A stretch of DNA of 64,000 nt from Eutreptiella sp. 'Long Island Sound 2002' (Eukaryota; Euglenozoa; Euglenophyceae; Eutreptiales; Eutreptiaceae), in the NCBI GenBank assembly GCA_964036045.1, contig OZ038385.1, forward strand, positions 62,773,670 through 62,837,669, read 5' to 3'. Of this stretch, positions 20,972 through 31,759 are shown piece after piece. Numbering within the stretch: position 1 is the first letter of the stretch; each line of letters opens with the position of its first letter. The notes under the pieces were generated by a model. That model did not search any database. It was given only the letters and a program-made list of their open reading frames with translations, and was not told where the DNA came from. Position numbers and translations under genes: made by a program.

Positions 20972-23900
20972 TCAGCGGACTGCTCCCATGGCCGTCTGTT
21001 GAATGGTATCCACCAGCCACTCCTTCCCTGGGCTCTGGTTGACCCAGTAATGACCCCCGCTCAGGTCGTGGTGCGCGGGCTCACCGCAGCTCGTGAACCT
21101 CGCCCACCCGGGTGTTGTCTCTGACATCGGCGGATCCACTGTCGTTTTATCAGTGGGGCCCCCAGTGCAGAGAGTGAAGGGCACTGGGAGCACGGGTGGT
21201 GCCTCGGGGACGCAAGTCTCATTTGCCTCATAGTCGGCCCGGATCAGCGGCATCATTATGGCCATCATCCCTTTGTCGGCGAGGATGGCAGCCGGAGTGC
21301 CATCCTTCATGAACTCAATGATGCCTGTGAAATCAAGAGGCAGCTGCGTGCACACACCGTCAGTTACTCCTTGGTACCGAAGACATTGAGCAGGTGAGGG
21401 TCGGGGCCCCATGTTCCACGTATTCTTTCCCCCTGTTCCGCAGCGTCCCCCCCCCCTTTCCCATGCCCCACAAGCTCCTCTTCCACCGTTCTCCATCTCC
21501 CTGTGGCTGCTGCCCAGCAACATGGCCCTGAACAAAGGGAGATTGCCGTATGTCCAACAGAAGGTGTGGGCATCCGACATTGGCACCCTCAAAGTGGAAA
21601 ACCCTGCTACAATTGGATTTTGCGGCTGTGTGCAACAATGTGGCACTTAATCCATGAACAGGCCTGTAATAAAAGCTAACGGCTCCACTCAGCATAGGTG
21701 GTCACACCAGGGTTGCTCTGTGTCACCACACCGGGGGTGCACCACAACAACGGCACCGAAGCCCCATGGCTCTGCTGCTGCTGCTGCTGCAGACTGTTGG
21801 GCAGACAAGGTCACGTCACTGTGAGGATCCTGACAACCCGAAGAGGTGTTATCGCACCCCACGCCACCCCCACCCCCCAACTCAACTCAATCCCCCGCGC
21901 TCCCTCACAATACCTGAATCAACGAAAGCAAGTCACACAAAAGACATGGCATGGAGCCATTACGGAACATCCCCCCTTCCCCCGCGCCCCCCGTGCCCCC
22001 CGTGCCCCTCGCCCCTCATTGCCCACACATTCCACCCCACACGAGATTGCTGGCAAAAAGGAGGCGAGCGACCTGCGTCCGTCATTTTGTGGTACGGCTT
22101 TTCGTAGACCCAGTCAATAGGAGGCCGACTTGAGATGATCATGTGCGAGGGCATACGCATCCCCTTGCGCTGCAGAGTGATTGCCGTGTGGTACATCAGG
22201 GCGGATCCGTATGAGTGTCCGAACATAATGAAGGGCTTTTGGTTGAAAAGCCACGGAACAGCCGCCACCAACTCCTGAGGCACAATAGAGGCCACATGTC
22301 GGGTAGCAGTGCTTAGCAAAGGTTGAAGCAACGAACATTCTTGCAACAGCGGGATGTGCTGAAAGAAATGTCACTGGAGGTTTTTACTGATGCCCCGTTC
22401 CGTGTCTGAGGAGGGTGATGCATCCTCTTGCCCTTGGAAACGATACTGATTATGCTGGGGAGAAAGGTGACAGAGTCCTCCAAGGCAAGAAACTTGAGGG
22501 ACAACTGACTAGAATTTTTTTTTTGACGAAGCTGCCACAGTGCTGTGCAACAGTACGACATAGTCTTGGAGTCTAAGTGCACTCTCAGAACAGAACATAG
22601 CTCCTTCCACTGTCAAGGACAGGGGTCAAGAATGACACAGAAGGAGCCACTTACTTTCCTACCTTGAGTTTACCCATAGTGCGATCTTGGATCGCCATGA
22701 CCCTGTTTGTACCCCATCATCTCACCTTTAACGGACAACTAACTAGAATTGGAGCTTGCTCAAGAATACAAGGGACTGTTTAGATGGTACATTGTGAAAA
22801 AACCCAATAACCATATCTCTCTGGGACGGTACTGATCATGCCAACACGGAGCGTTTTCAGGGGTCGGATCCCTTGTTGCCTCATTTGTGCTCACTGAGTG
22901 TCCCAAAGGGGTGGGTATGTGGGGTATATTCGGAAAGCCCTTGAAAAGGGCTTTTCGGAGATGTATGGGTTAGGGGGGAGTATTTTTTCAGCCATATTTT
23001 TTCAAAAATTGGCCGTTACCGTTGACAGGTTGGGTTTTTTTTGCCTGTTCTAGTCCGGTTTCAGACAGACTGCACCGCACCCCTACCCCCATTACTCCAA
23101 CATATGGGCATATGAGGGTCAAGTCATTCGGGTGGATTTGTTGCATTTGATGTGTAGAAGACATGTGCAACATGGGTCCCCTCAAGACCCCAATATGTTG
23201 AAGACTTTGACCAATAACTACCTTGGACAGCCAGGTGATGCCTGGTGCAACTTGCAGCATCAAGCTCACCAGAGTGCAAGAAATCAAGGATGGCAGAATT
23301 TCTCAAACAGGCTGTCAAGTTGGGACATGAGACCACAATATTTTGATTCAGCACGTGAAAATGCATCCATTTATCTCCTTTCACTTTGCTCCAACTCCAC
23401 AATATGTCGGAGCACCCAGGGGAAAACCTGTGAGTTGGTGTCCCCCACGTGTGAGCGGAGCAGCCTGAGGCCCGAAAACCCTGAAACGCCGAAAAGTTCG
23501 GCCTCAGTACTCAACAATATGGTCACCTATTCCCCCCCAACCCATACATTTCTGAAACGGCCTTTTCTCACAGATTTCAAAAAGCATACACATACCCCCA
23601 AGGTAACAACATTTTGGTGCATTGGACTAAAAGTTGAGAAAAGCCGGGAAAAATGTGAATTTGCTCCGTGTTGGCATAAACCGAATGTCCCAGAGAGATA
23701 TGCATGTAAAGCGAACGCACTTGCGAACACCCCTGGCTCACAGCTCATGGATTCAGCTATCGATCGTTGATTGCTTATGGATTGGGTTTGATGTGAGAGA
23801 CAACATCCTTTGATTCTTAGCATTTTCGTTCTCACAAATCCTGTGCAGGGTTAGTTTGCATGCTTGGGGCTTGACAAACATCACTATCATCAATTTTGGA

Positions 23901-26501
23901 CCGCTTTCACTCATGACGAGGTCTCTCCTTAATGTAAAAAACAAAATGCGCTGAACCCAGCACGCTCAGATCTCGAGAAGGCACCGGCCTCCCAGCTGCT
24001 GCTGTTGTACACATGCACCTTGCAACATTCTGCCACCACACAGCCAACCCCACGGCCAGCTGCAGTCACAGCAGCAATGGGTGCCAGGCCTTTGCTCAGC
24101 AATGGTCACTGGACCAAATTGCTGAGCAACGGACACAAAAGCTTTCACTTTCAGCACATTTGGTTTCGGTTTCAGCAGCTCAATCAACACAAAGACTGTG
24201 CACTTACAACACGCGGAGCAAACCAAACTGTGGCAAGTAAGGCCCGGAAGATATGCAAAGCCACCATCCAGTCCACTAAGATACACCAGCCTGAGAACTC
24301 CGGACCCAGGGTTGACCGCTTATTTGTCATTGCGGAACCCAGACTCCGATTCGGTATTACTCACTGGTATTCGTTGTCATTGGACGCATCACAACCAAAA
24401 GCAGAATGGCCAAAAAATGATTACAATGACTCTGATGATAGTGAAGCTACAGGTTTTGATAGCAGTCACGTAAAATGAGCTGCTGACCCACGAACCATGT
24501 TGCTCGCATACATCACCTTCTTCCGCCTCTTGTAAGCACCAGACTTCCAATTGCTTGCAGCAAAAACCTGTTCCATGCATTGAACTTTTGGACCAAGCCT
24601 TACGCCACAGTTGTTCCTCACCATCATTCGAGACGCGTATTCTGCAGCGTGTTTGTATGAAATCATCTTCTTGCGACGCTGCTGTGTTGCCTTTGCCTTT
24701 GGTGTTTTGGGGCATCTTATCCCCAACCATCACATTCTCCTATTATGTCTCTGTGGTGCTTGTCATGGGTCCCTCATCAACAGCAATGCACTGTTGATGA
24801 GGGACCCATCAACAGTGCATCAATGGCAACGGGCTGAGCATTCTTCACCAGGAATGTAAGGAGGCAAATGGTCTGCAAAACCAAGCATAGGAATGCAAAG
24901 CATGAGGTGTGGAGATTGAAGTATTCGTCAATATTCGTCATTCCTCACCACTCGTTGTTATTGGTTGCTGACAAATTGTTTTGACGGCCGCTAAATTACT
25001 ACAACAACTATAACTCTCTTCCATGTCGCGAAAAATTTGTGCCTGTATGACACTATCAAACGCAAACTTGGCTTTTTGTTTAAGAAATTTGTCAGACACA
25101 GTGTGAGGGAAAGGAGTCAGATAAATGCATGAAAACGTTACAACTGCCCCGAGTCACTTTGAACACGCAAGTGACAAAGCAACAGTGGGCCAGAGTGCGG
25201 ACTCTGCATAAAGCAGGAGAGAAAGTCTCAAAAGCCTGTGCAGGTCAATGAACAGTCTTTGGTAGAATTAGCTGCATTGAGTTGAATTAGCACACCAGGA
25301 TGTAGCAACTGAGAAAGCAAAACGCCCGAGACCGGTTGCAAACTACCATTGACAGGACATGGCCCTTATACTGTGCATGAAAAAGATTGCTTTGAACTTG
25401 CCATTGAGGTTTGCTTGCACAATTCCTCTCGAATGGATCGCGGAAGGCGGAAGGTACGGGTGTGCAAAAATGTCCAAATGCATCGCCTTTGCCCACTGCA
25501 ATTCCAAAGCTGTGCCCCACCGCCGGTTCCTGAGGGAATAGTTTTTGGTCTCTAGCAACCATTCCTGGTCCGATTCTCTGCTTGGACGGCTACAAAGCAG
25601 TTTGTTTTGGATCTCATGCCTCAACTGCTTCGCTGCTGTATGTAACCCTTGACCCGCCACTGCCAGCAACGAGGGCACCACAAATGTACCCAGAAGCCTG
25701 CCTTCCCCCTATATCTAAGGATATCTAAGGAGGACAAGCCCAGAGCCCAAAGCCCTTGTGATATTTCATATGACAATCATGTGACGCATGACAGGTGTGC
25801 TTTCGGCTGGCTCCGGAAGTCCCATTTGCATGCACATCAACAACAAACTGTCTGTAGATACAACCGCAAAAAACCTACGTTGCTGTTGTTTTGACGCCGC
25901 TGCCAGCAGTCTGGCTATGACAGCTCATGGTCCATACCTCTGCTGTCTGGGCACAATTTCGCAGAGGTGTCTCACGAGCCCGGCTTCCGCGACCCGGGGG
26001 CTGCACCGTTAAGGCCTCAATGACAGGATTCTTCATGATCTCCTTCACCATGGGGGTGAAGAAGGACGGAGCTGAACCGACGTGGCCGAATAGGAACACT
26101 CGCACTTTCGCCTCAGGGAAGGTCTGCCCCATGGGAATCGACAGCCAGGGTGTGTCATAGTTCTTCTTAGATGCTGCCGCCCGCGCTGTTGACAGGTCTT
26201 CCGCACTTGGTTGGAAGGCTTCATGCCCAGCTTGGGTCGAGGGGGAGTCCGTAAAGGCGGCAGCAGAAGTACTGGGACCAGCTGCAGTAGCAGAAGGCGC
26301 AGGAGGGACCAGTGCTTCCTTCCGCTTTGCCAGCATAGAAGCACTTGGCTTCAGCATGCCTCCAGAACCGTAATAGAGGTCGATGTCAAGGCGGTTCCAC
26401 AGCTCTGCCGCGTCGTCAGGAGGTGCGGGGACGTGCGACATCTTCTCAAGCATCTGCTTGAGAAGCTCACGGTTCTCCTCAGGATTGATCTTTTGCTCCA
26501 T
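20972..26501 (-). CDS. Type II-like thioesterase (alpha/beta hydrolase) with N-terminal extension
   Basis: Three exons, 26501-25938, 22358-22073 and 21324-20972, joined in phases 0 and 1, give 400 residues ending in TGA. Residues 133-400 form a thioesterase of the GrsT/OLAH family, which hydrolyses acyl thioesters from carrier proteins of fatty-acid, polyketide or nonribosomal synthases. Landmarks: VFLFGHVGSAPSFF at the start, QPPGRGSR, the nucleophile elbow FGHSYGSA (Ser237), MMPLIRADYE, an acidic residue in GGPTDKT (Asp342) and GGHYW (His375). The first 130 residues are extra: a charged helix (NPEENRELLKQMLEKM), then an Ala/Pro/Ser-rich linker. An acceptor-like TTTTACAG just upstream of the ATG suggests a 5' noncoding exon; an upstream in-frame ATG at 26618 is the alternative start. 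No carrier protein or synthase gene lies nearby, so the substrate is unknown. Confidence 0.9.
24766..24808. other. Perfect 18-bp hairpin
   Basis: TGGGTCCCTCATCAACAG (24766-24783) is followed by a 7-base loop and its exact reverse complement (24791-24808); part of the arm (ATCAACAG) recurs immediately after. It lies in the first thioesterase intron, with no gene attached. Confidence 0.9.
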
Positions 26502-27535
26502 GTTACCACCAAGGCAGCAAACTGTAAAACGGATGGATTTTTGAATGCCTTTAGGCCGACTTTCACTTGCACACTCTTTAACAACACTGTACGTGTCCCA
26601 CTGCATGCAATGTCGCATGGCAAAACGCGAAAGGGGCTAAACAATTACACTACATTGAAACCGGGGAGTTCGGGGCATAGGCTGGCGACAGCATGTGCCG
26701 GAGAATTATTTGTCAAGAGGTGATGAACATCAAAGTAGTACGGGTGAGGATTGCCCCAACCCTTTCACCAATGGGGTGGGACATGTGCTCCCCAGTTCAC
26801 GCACTTCAATTCAAGTGTGATATTCCCATGTGGTGCAGCGTGGCCCTGATATGGTGTGCACCTAGTGGATATTTGTACAGCATGTGGCGTGTTGGTTAAA
26901 GTGTTATAGTGTGTATGCTTGCCACTGTGTGCATGTGGTAGGTTCAGGAGCAAATCATATGCTTCGACCTGGCTGACAAATTGGCTCAGCACCAGGCGTC
27001 CTATGACCAGGTGTTGCAGTTCTTCGAAGTATAGATCTGCCGAGGTGTTGGGAGGCAAGGATAATTCTCACAACATGGCCAATGACTGGTGCAACGCTTT
27101 CTTTTGGTGAAAAAACTTACACTACACTCCCTTTCCCCCAAAAGACCAAAAGGGGTCCACACACAATCACCACAGTCCTTCTGCTGTGTTGTCCAAAATA
27201 CAGTGAGATCACAGCGTCTCCACCTGATACCACAGGTGATGCCATCCAAGTCACAGGGTCCCCCATTCAGAAACCCCCTTAATTTGGAGGCACGGGGGGG
27301 GGGGGGCAGAATGGAGTTGAGGACCCGATCAATTATGGAACTTTTTCCTTCCCGAAGTACGAGGTACGACAAGTTTACCAACACACAAAAAGGGGGGAAA
27401 TCCGGCCTTCTTGTGATGCTGAAAGTGGGCATTGGGTGTCATCAGAAAGTATGTGCGCGTGGGAAATTCCCTACAACATGCCTTTTCAAGAGTGTGGTAC
27501 GACATTTTTAGCCGACCTATGTGTTCAAATGGCAC
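26502..27535. other. Intergenic, no gene seen
   Basis: Upstream of the thioesterase start. At 26885-26955, GTGGCGTGTTGGTTAAAG followed about 60 bases later by GGTTCAGGAGC resembles the A and B boxes of a tRNA-derived SINE, but no tRNA fold could be drawn. Includes a G run at 27296-27307. Confidence 0.4.
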
Positions 27536-27726
27536 GGTTCAGGTTCTTTTTTACCCAGTCTGATGCATTACATATGTCCCAGCAACTTGAATGCTGCACT
27601 GTGCAACCCCTGCTGGTATACCAGGATTTTTTTTTAGTCTGATGCTTTCCATATGTCCTAGGGACCTGAATTCTGCAGCCTACAACCCCTGCTGTTATAT
27701 CAAGAATTTTTTTTGGTCTGATCCCT

Positions 27727-28399
27727 TGATGGGTATTCTATATCATACTCGTGTCTTCTAGCCCCTTCATGGCTATTCTATATCATACTCGTGTTCTCTA
27801 GGCCCCTGATGGGTATTCTATATCATACTCGTGTCCTCTAGGCCTTTCATGGCTATTCTATATCATACTCCTGTCCTCTACGCCCTTGATGGCTATTCTA
27901 GTCGTGTCCTCTAGGCCCTTGATGGCTATTTTATATCATACTCGTGTCTTCTAGCCCCTTCATGGCTATTCTATATCATACTTGTGTCCTCTAGTTCCTT
28001 GATGGCTATGCTATATCATAGTCGTGTCCTCTAGGCCCTTGATGGGTATTCTATAGCATACTCGTGTGCTGTAGGCCCTTGATGGGTATTCTATATCATA
28101 CTTGTGTCTTCTAGCCGCTTCATGGCTATTCCATATCATACTCGTGTCCTCTAGTTCCTTGATGGCTATTCTATATCATAGTCGTGTCCTCTAGGCCCTT
28201 GGTGGGTATTCTATATCATACTCGTGTACAGTAGGCCCTTGATGGGTATTCTATATCATACTCGTGTCTTCTAGCCCCTTCATGGCTATTCTATATCATA
28301 CTCGTGTCCTCTAGGCCCCTGATGGTTGTTCCATATCATACTCGTGTCCTCTAGGCCCTTGATGGCTATTCTATATCATAGTCGAGTCCTCTAGGCCTT
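27727..28399. repeat. 40-bp tandem array, about 17 copies
   Basis: Unit of 40 bp containing TGATGGGTATTCTATATCAT then ACTCGTGTCCTCTAGGCCC, with two alternating variants (CTTGATGG and CTTCATGG); one unit near 27895 carries an internal deletion. It has no inverted partner on the right side of the foldback. Confidence 0.95.
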
Positions 28400-28965
28400 T
28401 GAAGCCTTTAAATGGTGAGCCCAAGCCTTGAAATGGTGAGCCCAATCCTTTAAATGATGCACCCAGGCCTTTAAATGGTGCGCCCGGGCCTTTAAATGGT
28501 GAGCCCAAGACCTTAAATGGTGAGCCCAAGCCTTTGAATGGTGAGTCCGGGCCTTAAAATGGTGACCCCAAGCCATTAAATGGTGAGCCCAATCCTTTAA
28601 ATGGTGAGCCCAAGCCTTTAAATGGTGAGCCCAAGCCCTTATATGGTGAGCCGAGGCCTTTAAATGGTGAGCCCAGGCCTTTGAATGGTCAGCCCAAGCC
28701 TTTGAGTCGTGAGCCCAAGCCTTTAAATGGTGAGCCCAAGCCTTTAGATGGTGAGCCCAAGCCTTTAAATGGTGAGCCCAAGCCTTTAAACGGTGAGCCC
28801 AGGCCTTCAGATGGTGAGCCCAAGCCTTTAAATGCCGAGCCCAAGCCTTTAAATGTTGACCCCAACCCTTTAAATTGTGAGCCCAATCCTTTAAATGGTG
28901 AGCCCAACCCTTTAAATGGTGAGCCCAGGCCTTTATATGGTGAGCCCAAGCGTTTAAATGGTGAA
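28400..28965 (+). repeat. 21-bp tandem array, plus orientation (about 27 copies)
   Basis: Unit TTTAAATGGTGAGCCCAAGCC. Because the unit is a multiple of three and lacks stops in several frames, it creates long artificial ORFs (heptapeptide NGEPKPL repeated). Confidence 0.95.
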
Positions 28966-28969
28966 ACGC

Positions 28970-29424
28970 TTGGGCTCACCGTTTTGAAGGCTTGGGCTCA
29001 CCATTTAAAGGGTTGGGCTCACCATTTAAAGGGTTGGGCTCACCATTTAAAGGCTTGGGCTCACCATTTAAGGTCTTGGGCTCACCATCTGAAGGCTTGG
29101 GCTCACTATTTAAAGGCTTGGGCTCACCATTTAAATGCCCGGGCTCACCATCTAAAGGCCTGGGCTCACCATTTAAAGGCCTGGGCTCACCATTTAAAGG
29201 GTTGGGTCCACCATTTAAAGGCTTGGGCTCACCATTTGAGGGCTTGGGCTCACCATTTAACTGTTGTGGCTCGCCATTGAAAGGATTGGGCTCACCATTT
29301 TAAGGCTTGGGCTCACCATTGAAAGGCTTGGGGTCTCCATTTAAAGGCTTGGGCTCACCATTTAAAGGGTTGGGCCCACCATTTAAAAGGCTGGGGCTCA
29401 CCATTTGAGGGCTTGGGCTCCACA
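28970..29424 (-). repeat. 21-bp tandem array, inverted orientation (about 22 copies)
   Basis: The same 21-bp unit in reverse (GGCTTGGGCTCACCATTTAAA). The switch point at 28955-28980 contains a hairpin with CCCAAGCGTTT against AAACGCTTGGG. Confidence 0.95.
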
Positions 29425-29640
29425 TTGGCCGTCAAGCGCATAAATGCTACATATAGGCCATTTATCTGATACAAGGTTGGATGTGATTCCTGGTATACCA
29501 ACAGGGGTTGCAGGGTGCAGAATTCAGGTCCTTGGGACATATGGAATGCATCATATAAAAAAAATTCCTGGTCTCCCAATAGGGGTTGCAGGGTGCACAA
29601 TTCAGGTCCTTAAGACATATGGAATGGATAGGGAAGTGAT

Positions 29641-30170
29641 AAGGAAACAAAAAGGGCTGACACAGGAAATGAACAAAGCAGAGACCAATGAAGCAGCAAA
29701 GGCGGTGCACGAATAACGACATGTTTGCATGCACATGATGATCTACCTTATCAAATTTGTAGTATCCTTTCCACAACATGACACATGATCCACATCATCA
29801 CATTGCCACACCTTGGTATCATTTCCCCTTCAAATACCACCATTGTTGCTTATGTACTACGCTAGGAAATCTTTGAGAACAAACACTCAGGTCGTACCAC
29901 TTTTACCATTTCTTCCCCGTCTTGGTACGAGGTACGACATGATCAGGTCGAATACAAGGAGTTCACCCCCCCCCCCCCCGCGCGCGGAGGCACTCCTGTC
30001 TCATTGCCTTCTTCCTTATCTCTTTCAACACGAACTGTGGCATGGACCTAATTGGTTGTGCAATAAGTCTACAATGACTGTCTGATTCTGCGACCCTTTG
30101 AGCGGTTGTTGGGGCATAGCGAAGCATGGCATAGCCATGTGGCATATAGAGTTTAGATATCGTATCTTCC
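29641..30170. other. Intergenic, no gene seen
   Basis: AT-richer DNA then a C run at 29967-29980. A motif GTACGAGGTACGACA at about 29926 also occurs, with one difference, near 27355 on the other side of the foldback. Confidence 0.5.
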
Positions 30171-30537
30171 CCCCCTTGTCCTAACACGGGCCAGATTCTG
30201 GTTCTGGGCCCAAAAGTGCGGAAACAGGGGGTCGTGGTGTTTTGACAGGCCCGTGTTACCATGTGGCACTTACCATGGAACACACACTGCAGACATAGGC
30301 CAACCCTACCCCTAACCCAGCCCCTGACCCAGGACACACCCCAAAATACAAGAGCAGATGGAATCACTCCTACACCAACACTTTGACACCCATATTGACC
30401 GTTTGTGCAGCCTGCACAGAGCTACCGACCACATCCTTTATTGCATTGGAACGGCAAAAACAATGGTTCCAAAAAAACCAAAAGTACGGAACTACAGGGG
30501 CGCCATGTTTGGACAAGCCCGTGTTAGGACAAGGGGG
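30171..30537. mobile_element. MITE, 367 bp, perfect 21-bp terminal inverted repeats
   Basis: The left end CCCCCTTGTCCTAACACGGG continues one base further and is matched exactly by the reverse complement at 30517-30537. The inner sequence near both ends (AAAAGTGCGGAA at about 30212, AAAGTACGGAA at about 30481) is related. There is no coding frame, so it would need a transposase in trans. A shorter relative lies at 15923-16104. Confidence 0.85.
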
Positions 30538-30689
30538 GGGGGGGGAGATTGTCATACCAAGTGCCATGCTTTGTCCTAACAATTTAATAAGTCCACAACA
30601 CTGGTGCACCACCACTTTTCAAATGGTAGCATCATCAAATGTAGGAATTGTACCCCCCCCCCCTGGTATAAGCTAGGCCAATGTACACA

Positions 30690-30740
30690 ATTATTACGGT
30701 CCCTACGCCTATTGTAGCTTGGACAAGGGTGTGGCTTGCG
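30690..30740. repeat. Direct repeat, copy 1
   Basis: Shares ATTACGG, CCCTACGCCTA and TGTAGCTTGGACAAGGG with 31711-31757, about 1 kb away. Each copy is close to a GC-rich module (30905 and 31637), suggesting a duplicated composite repeat. Confidence 0.8.
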
Positions 30741-30789
30741 CGCAACACATGCAACTACCGACACACGTGCGGAGGCCACATGTGCTGAA

Positions 30790-30850
30790 ATTGGCAATTC
30801 AGGACCTATGGGATACATCAAAATAAAATAAAAATTTTTTGGTGTACAAG
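30790..30850. repeat. Degenerate foldback-arm copy
   Basis: AATTCAGGACCTATGGGATA followed by ACATC and an A/T run resembles the foldback arm unit (ATTCAGGTCC, GACATATGGAATGCATCA). It lies about 1.2 kb outside the right arm. Confidence 0.5.
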
Positions 30851-30904
30851 CAGGGGGCCACATGTGCTGAAATTGGCAAATGTGACGACGAACCCATGTG
30901 TTAG

Positions 30905-30945
30905 GGGGTGTGTTTGCCCTGTGCGTGCCCTACGCGCTACTTTTA
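30905..30945. repeat. GC-rich module, copy 5
   Basis: GTTTGCCCTGTGCGTGCCCT then ACGCGCTACTTTTATTA, closest to copy 1 at 6785 (which continues CTACCTTTCTATTA). More diverged than the copies near 7-9 kb. Confidence 0.65.
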
Positions 30946-31759
30946 TTATGACTTTCCTAGATTCAGTAGCCAAGTTCACCATTGCCCAATGAAGCCTCAG
31001 GATGGGGAATGCGATGACGGTCGTGTCAAGGAGCGACCGCGAACGTGGATTCCATCAACAAGCGGTCCAAAGGAACTTCCGGAGAGACGTCAATTGCGGA
31101 AATTGATGGGGATGGTGGTGGAGACTCGAGACTCAGGATGCCAAAGGAGATGGAGTCCATGGGGCATCGATGATCGACAACCCGCACACCACCTTGATCA
31201 TGCTCCAACTCCACATGCCCATCGTGCAGAAGGCCAACCACCTTCGTGGGTACCCAAAGCCAGTAGACTTGGTGTAGAACACCCTGTCCCCAATGCTCAA
31301 CTCCATAACAAATAGCAAAAGAGGCCTGAGGACACGAGGGGCAAAAACCAATGCCCCACAACAGACACGCCGAATGTATCCCCGGGTACTCAGCTCAATT
31401 GCTTGTTTCACAATACACATAGATGCACCTTGTAGCCCTAAAACACATCAAACTAGGTGAACTGGCGGACAAAAGGTGAGGGAAGTGGGCCGGTCCATAT
31501 CCCCAACCGGAAAGGGGCAAGTCCATGAGGAGAAATCATACCAAATCACCGCATCCCACCCACCCACCCACTCACCCATCCGAGGAGTAGAATCCATCCC
31601 AAAAGTATGGGTAGGAATCAGAAGTAGCCCAAAAAGTTGCCCTGCGCACTAACGCTCCCTCTTATGCGGCCGCACTACATTTCGTACCTAATTAAATGAC
31701 ATACCAAATCATTACGGACCCTACGCCTACTGTAGCTTGGACAAGGGCGTGGCTTATAC

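Larger units (their letters stand above)
27536..29640. mobile_element. Foldback element: inverted arms around inverted tandem arrays
   Basis: The left arm (27536-27720) and right arm (29482-29632) are inverted copies of each other; each holds two divergent units with the landmarks CAGGGGTTGCA, ATTCAGGTCC and GACATATGGAA. Between them lie a 40-bp tandem array (27727-28399), a 21-bp array (28400-28965), and the same 21-bp unit inverted (28970-29424). The strand could fold back over about 450 to 550 bp. No transposase is encoded. This matches the general build of Foldback-type elements. Formation by local rearrangement, without transposition, is also possible. Confidence 0.75.

Noticed and set aside
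26885-26960. tRNA-derived SINE head (A box and B box-like pair)
   Set aside because: Box matches are imperfect and no second copy was found, so it is mentioned only as a possibility in the interval entry.
28681-29280. 199-codon plus-strand ORF rich in NGEPKPL and AWAHHLK heptapeptides
   Set aside because: It is a translation of the 21-bp tandem arrays; a unit length divisible by three without stops opens several frames on both strands.
27727-29424. Array resembling a CRISPR locus
   Set aside because: Units are contiguous tandem repeats with no unique spacers, and the genome is eukaryotic.
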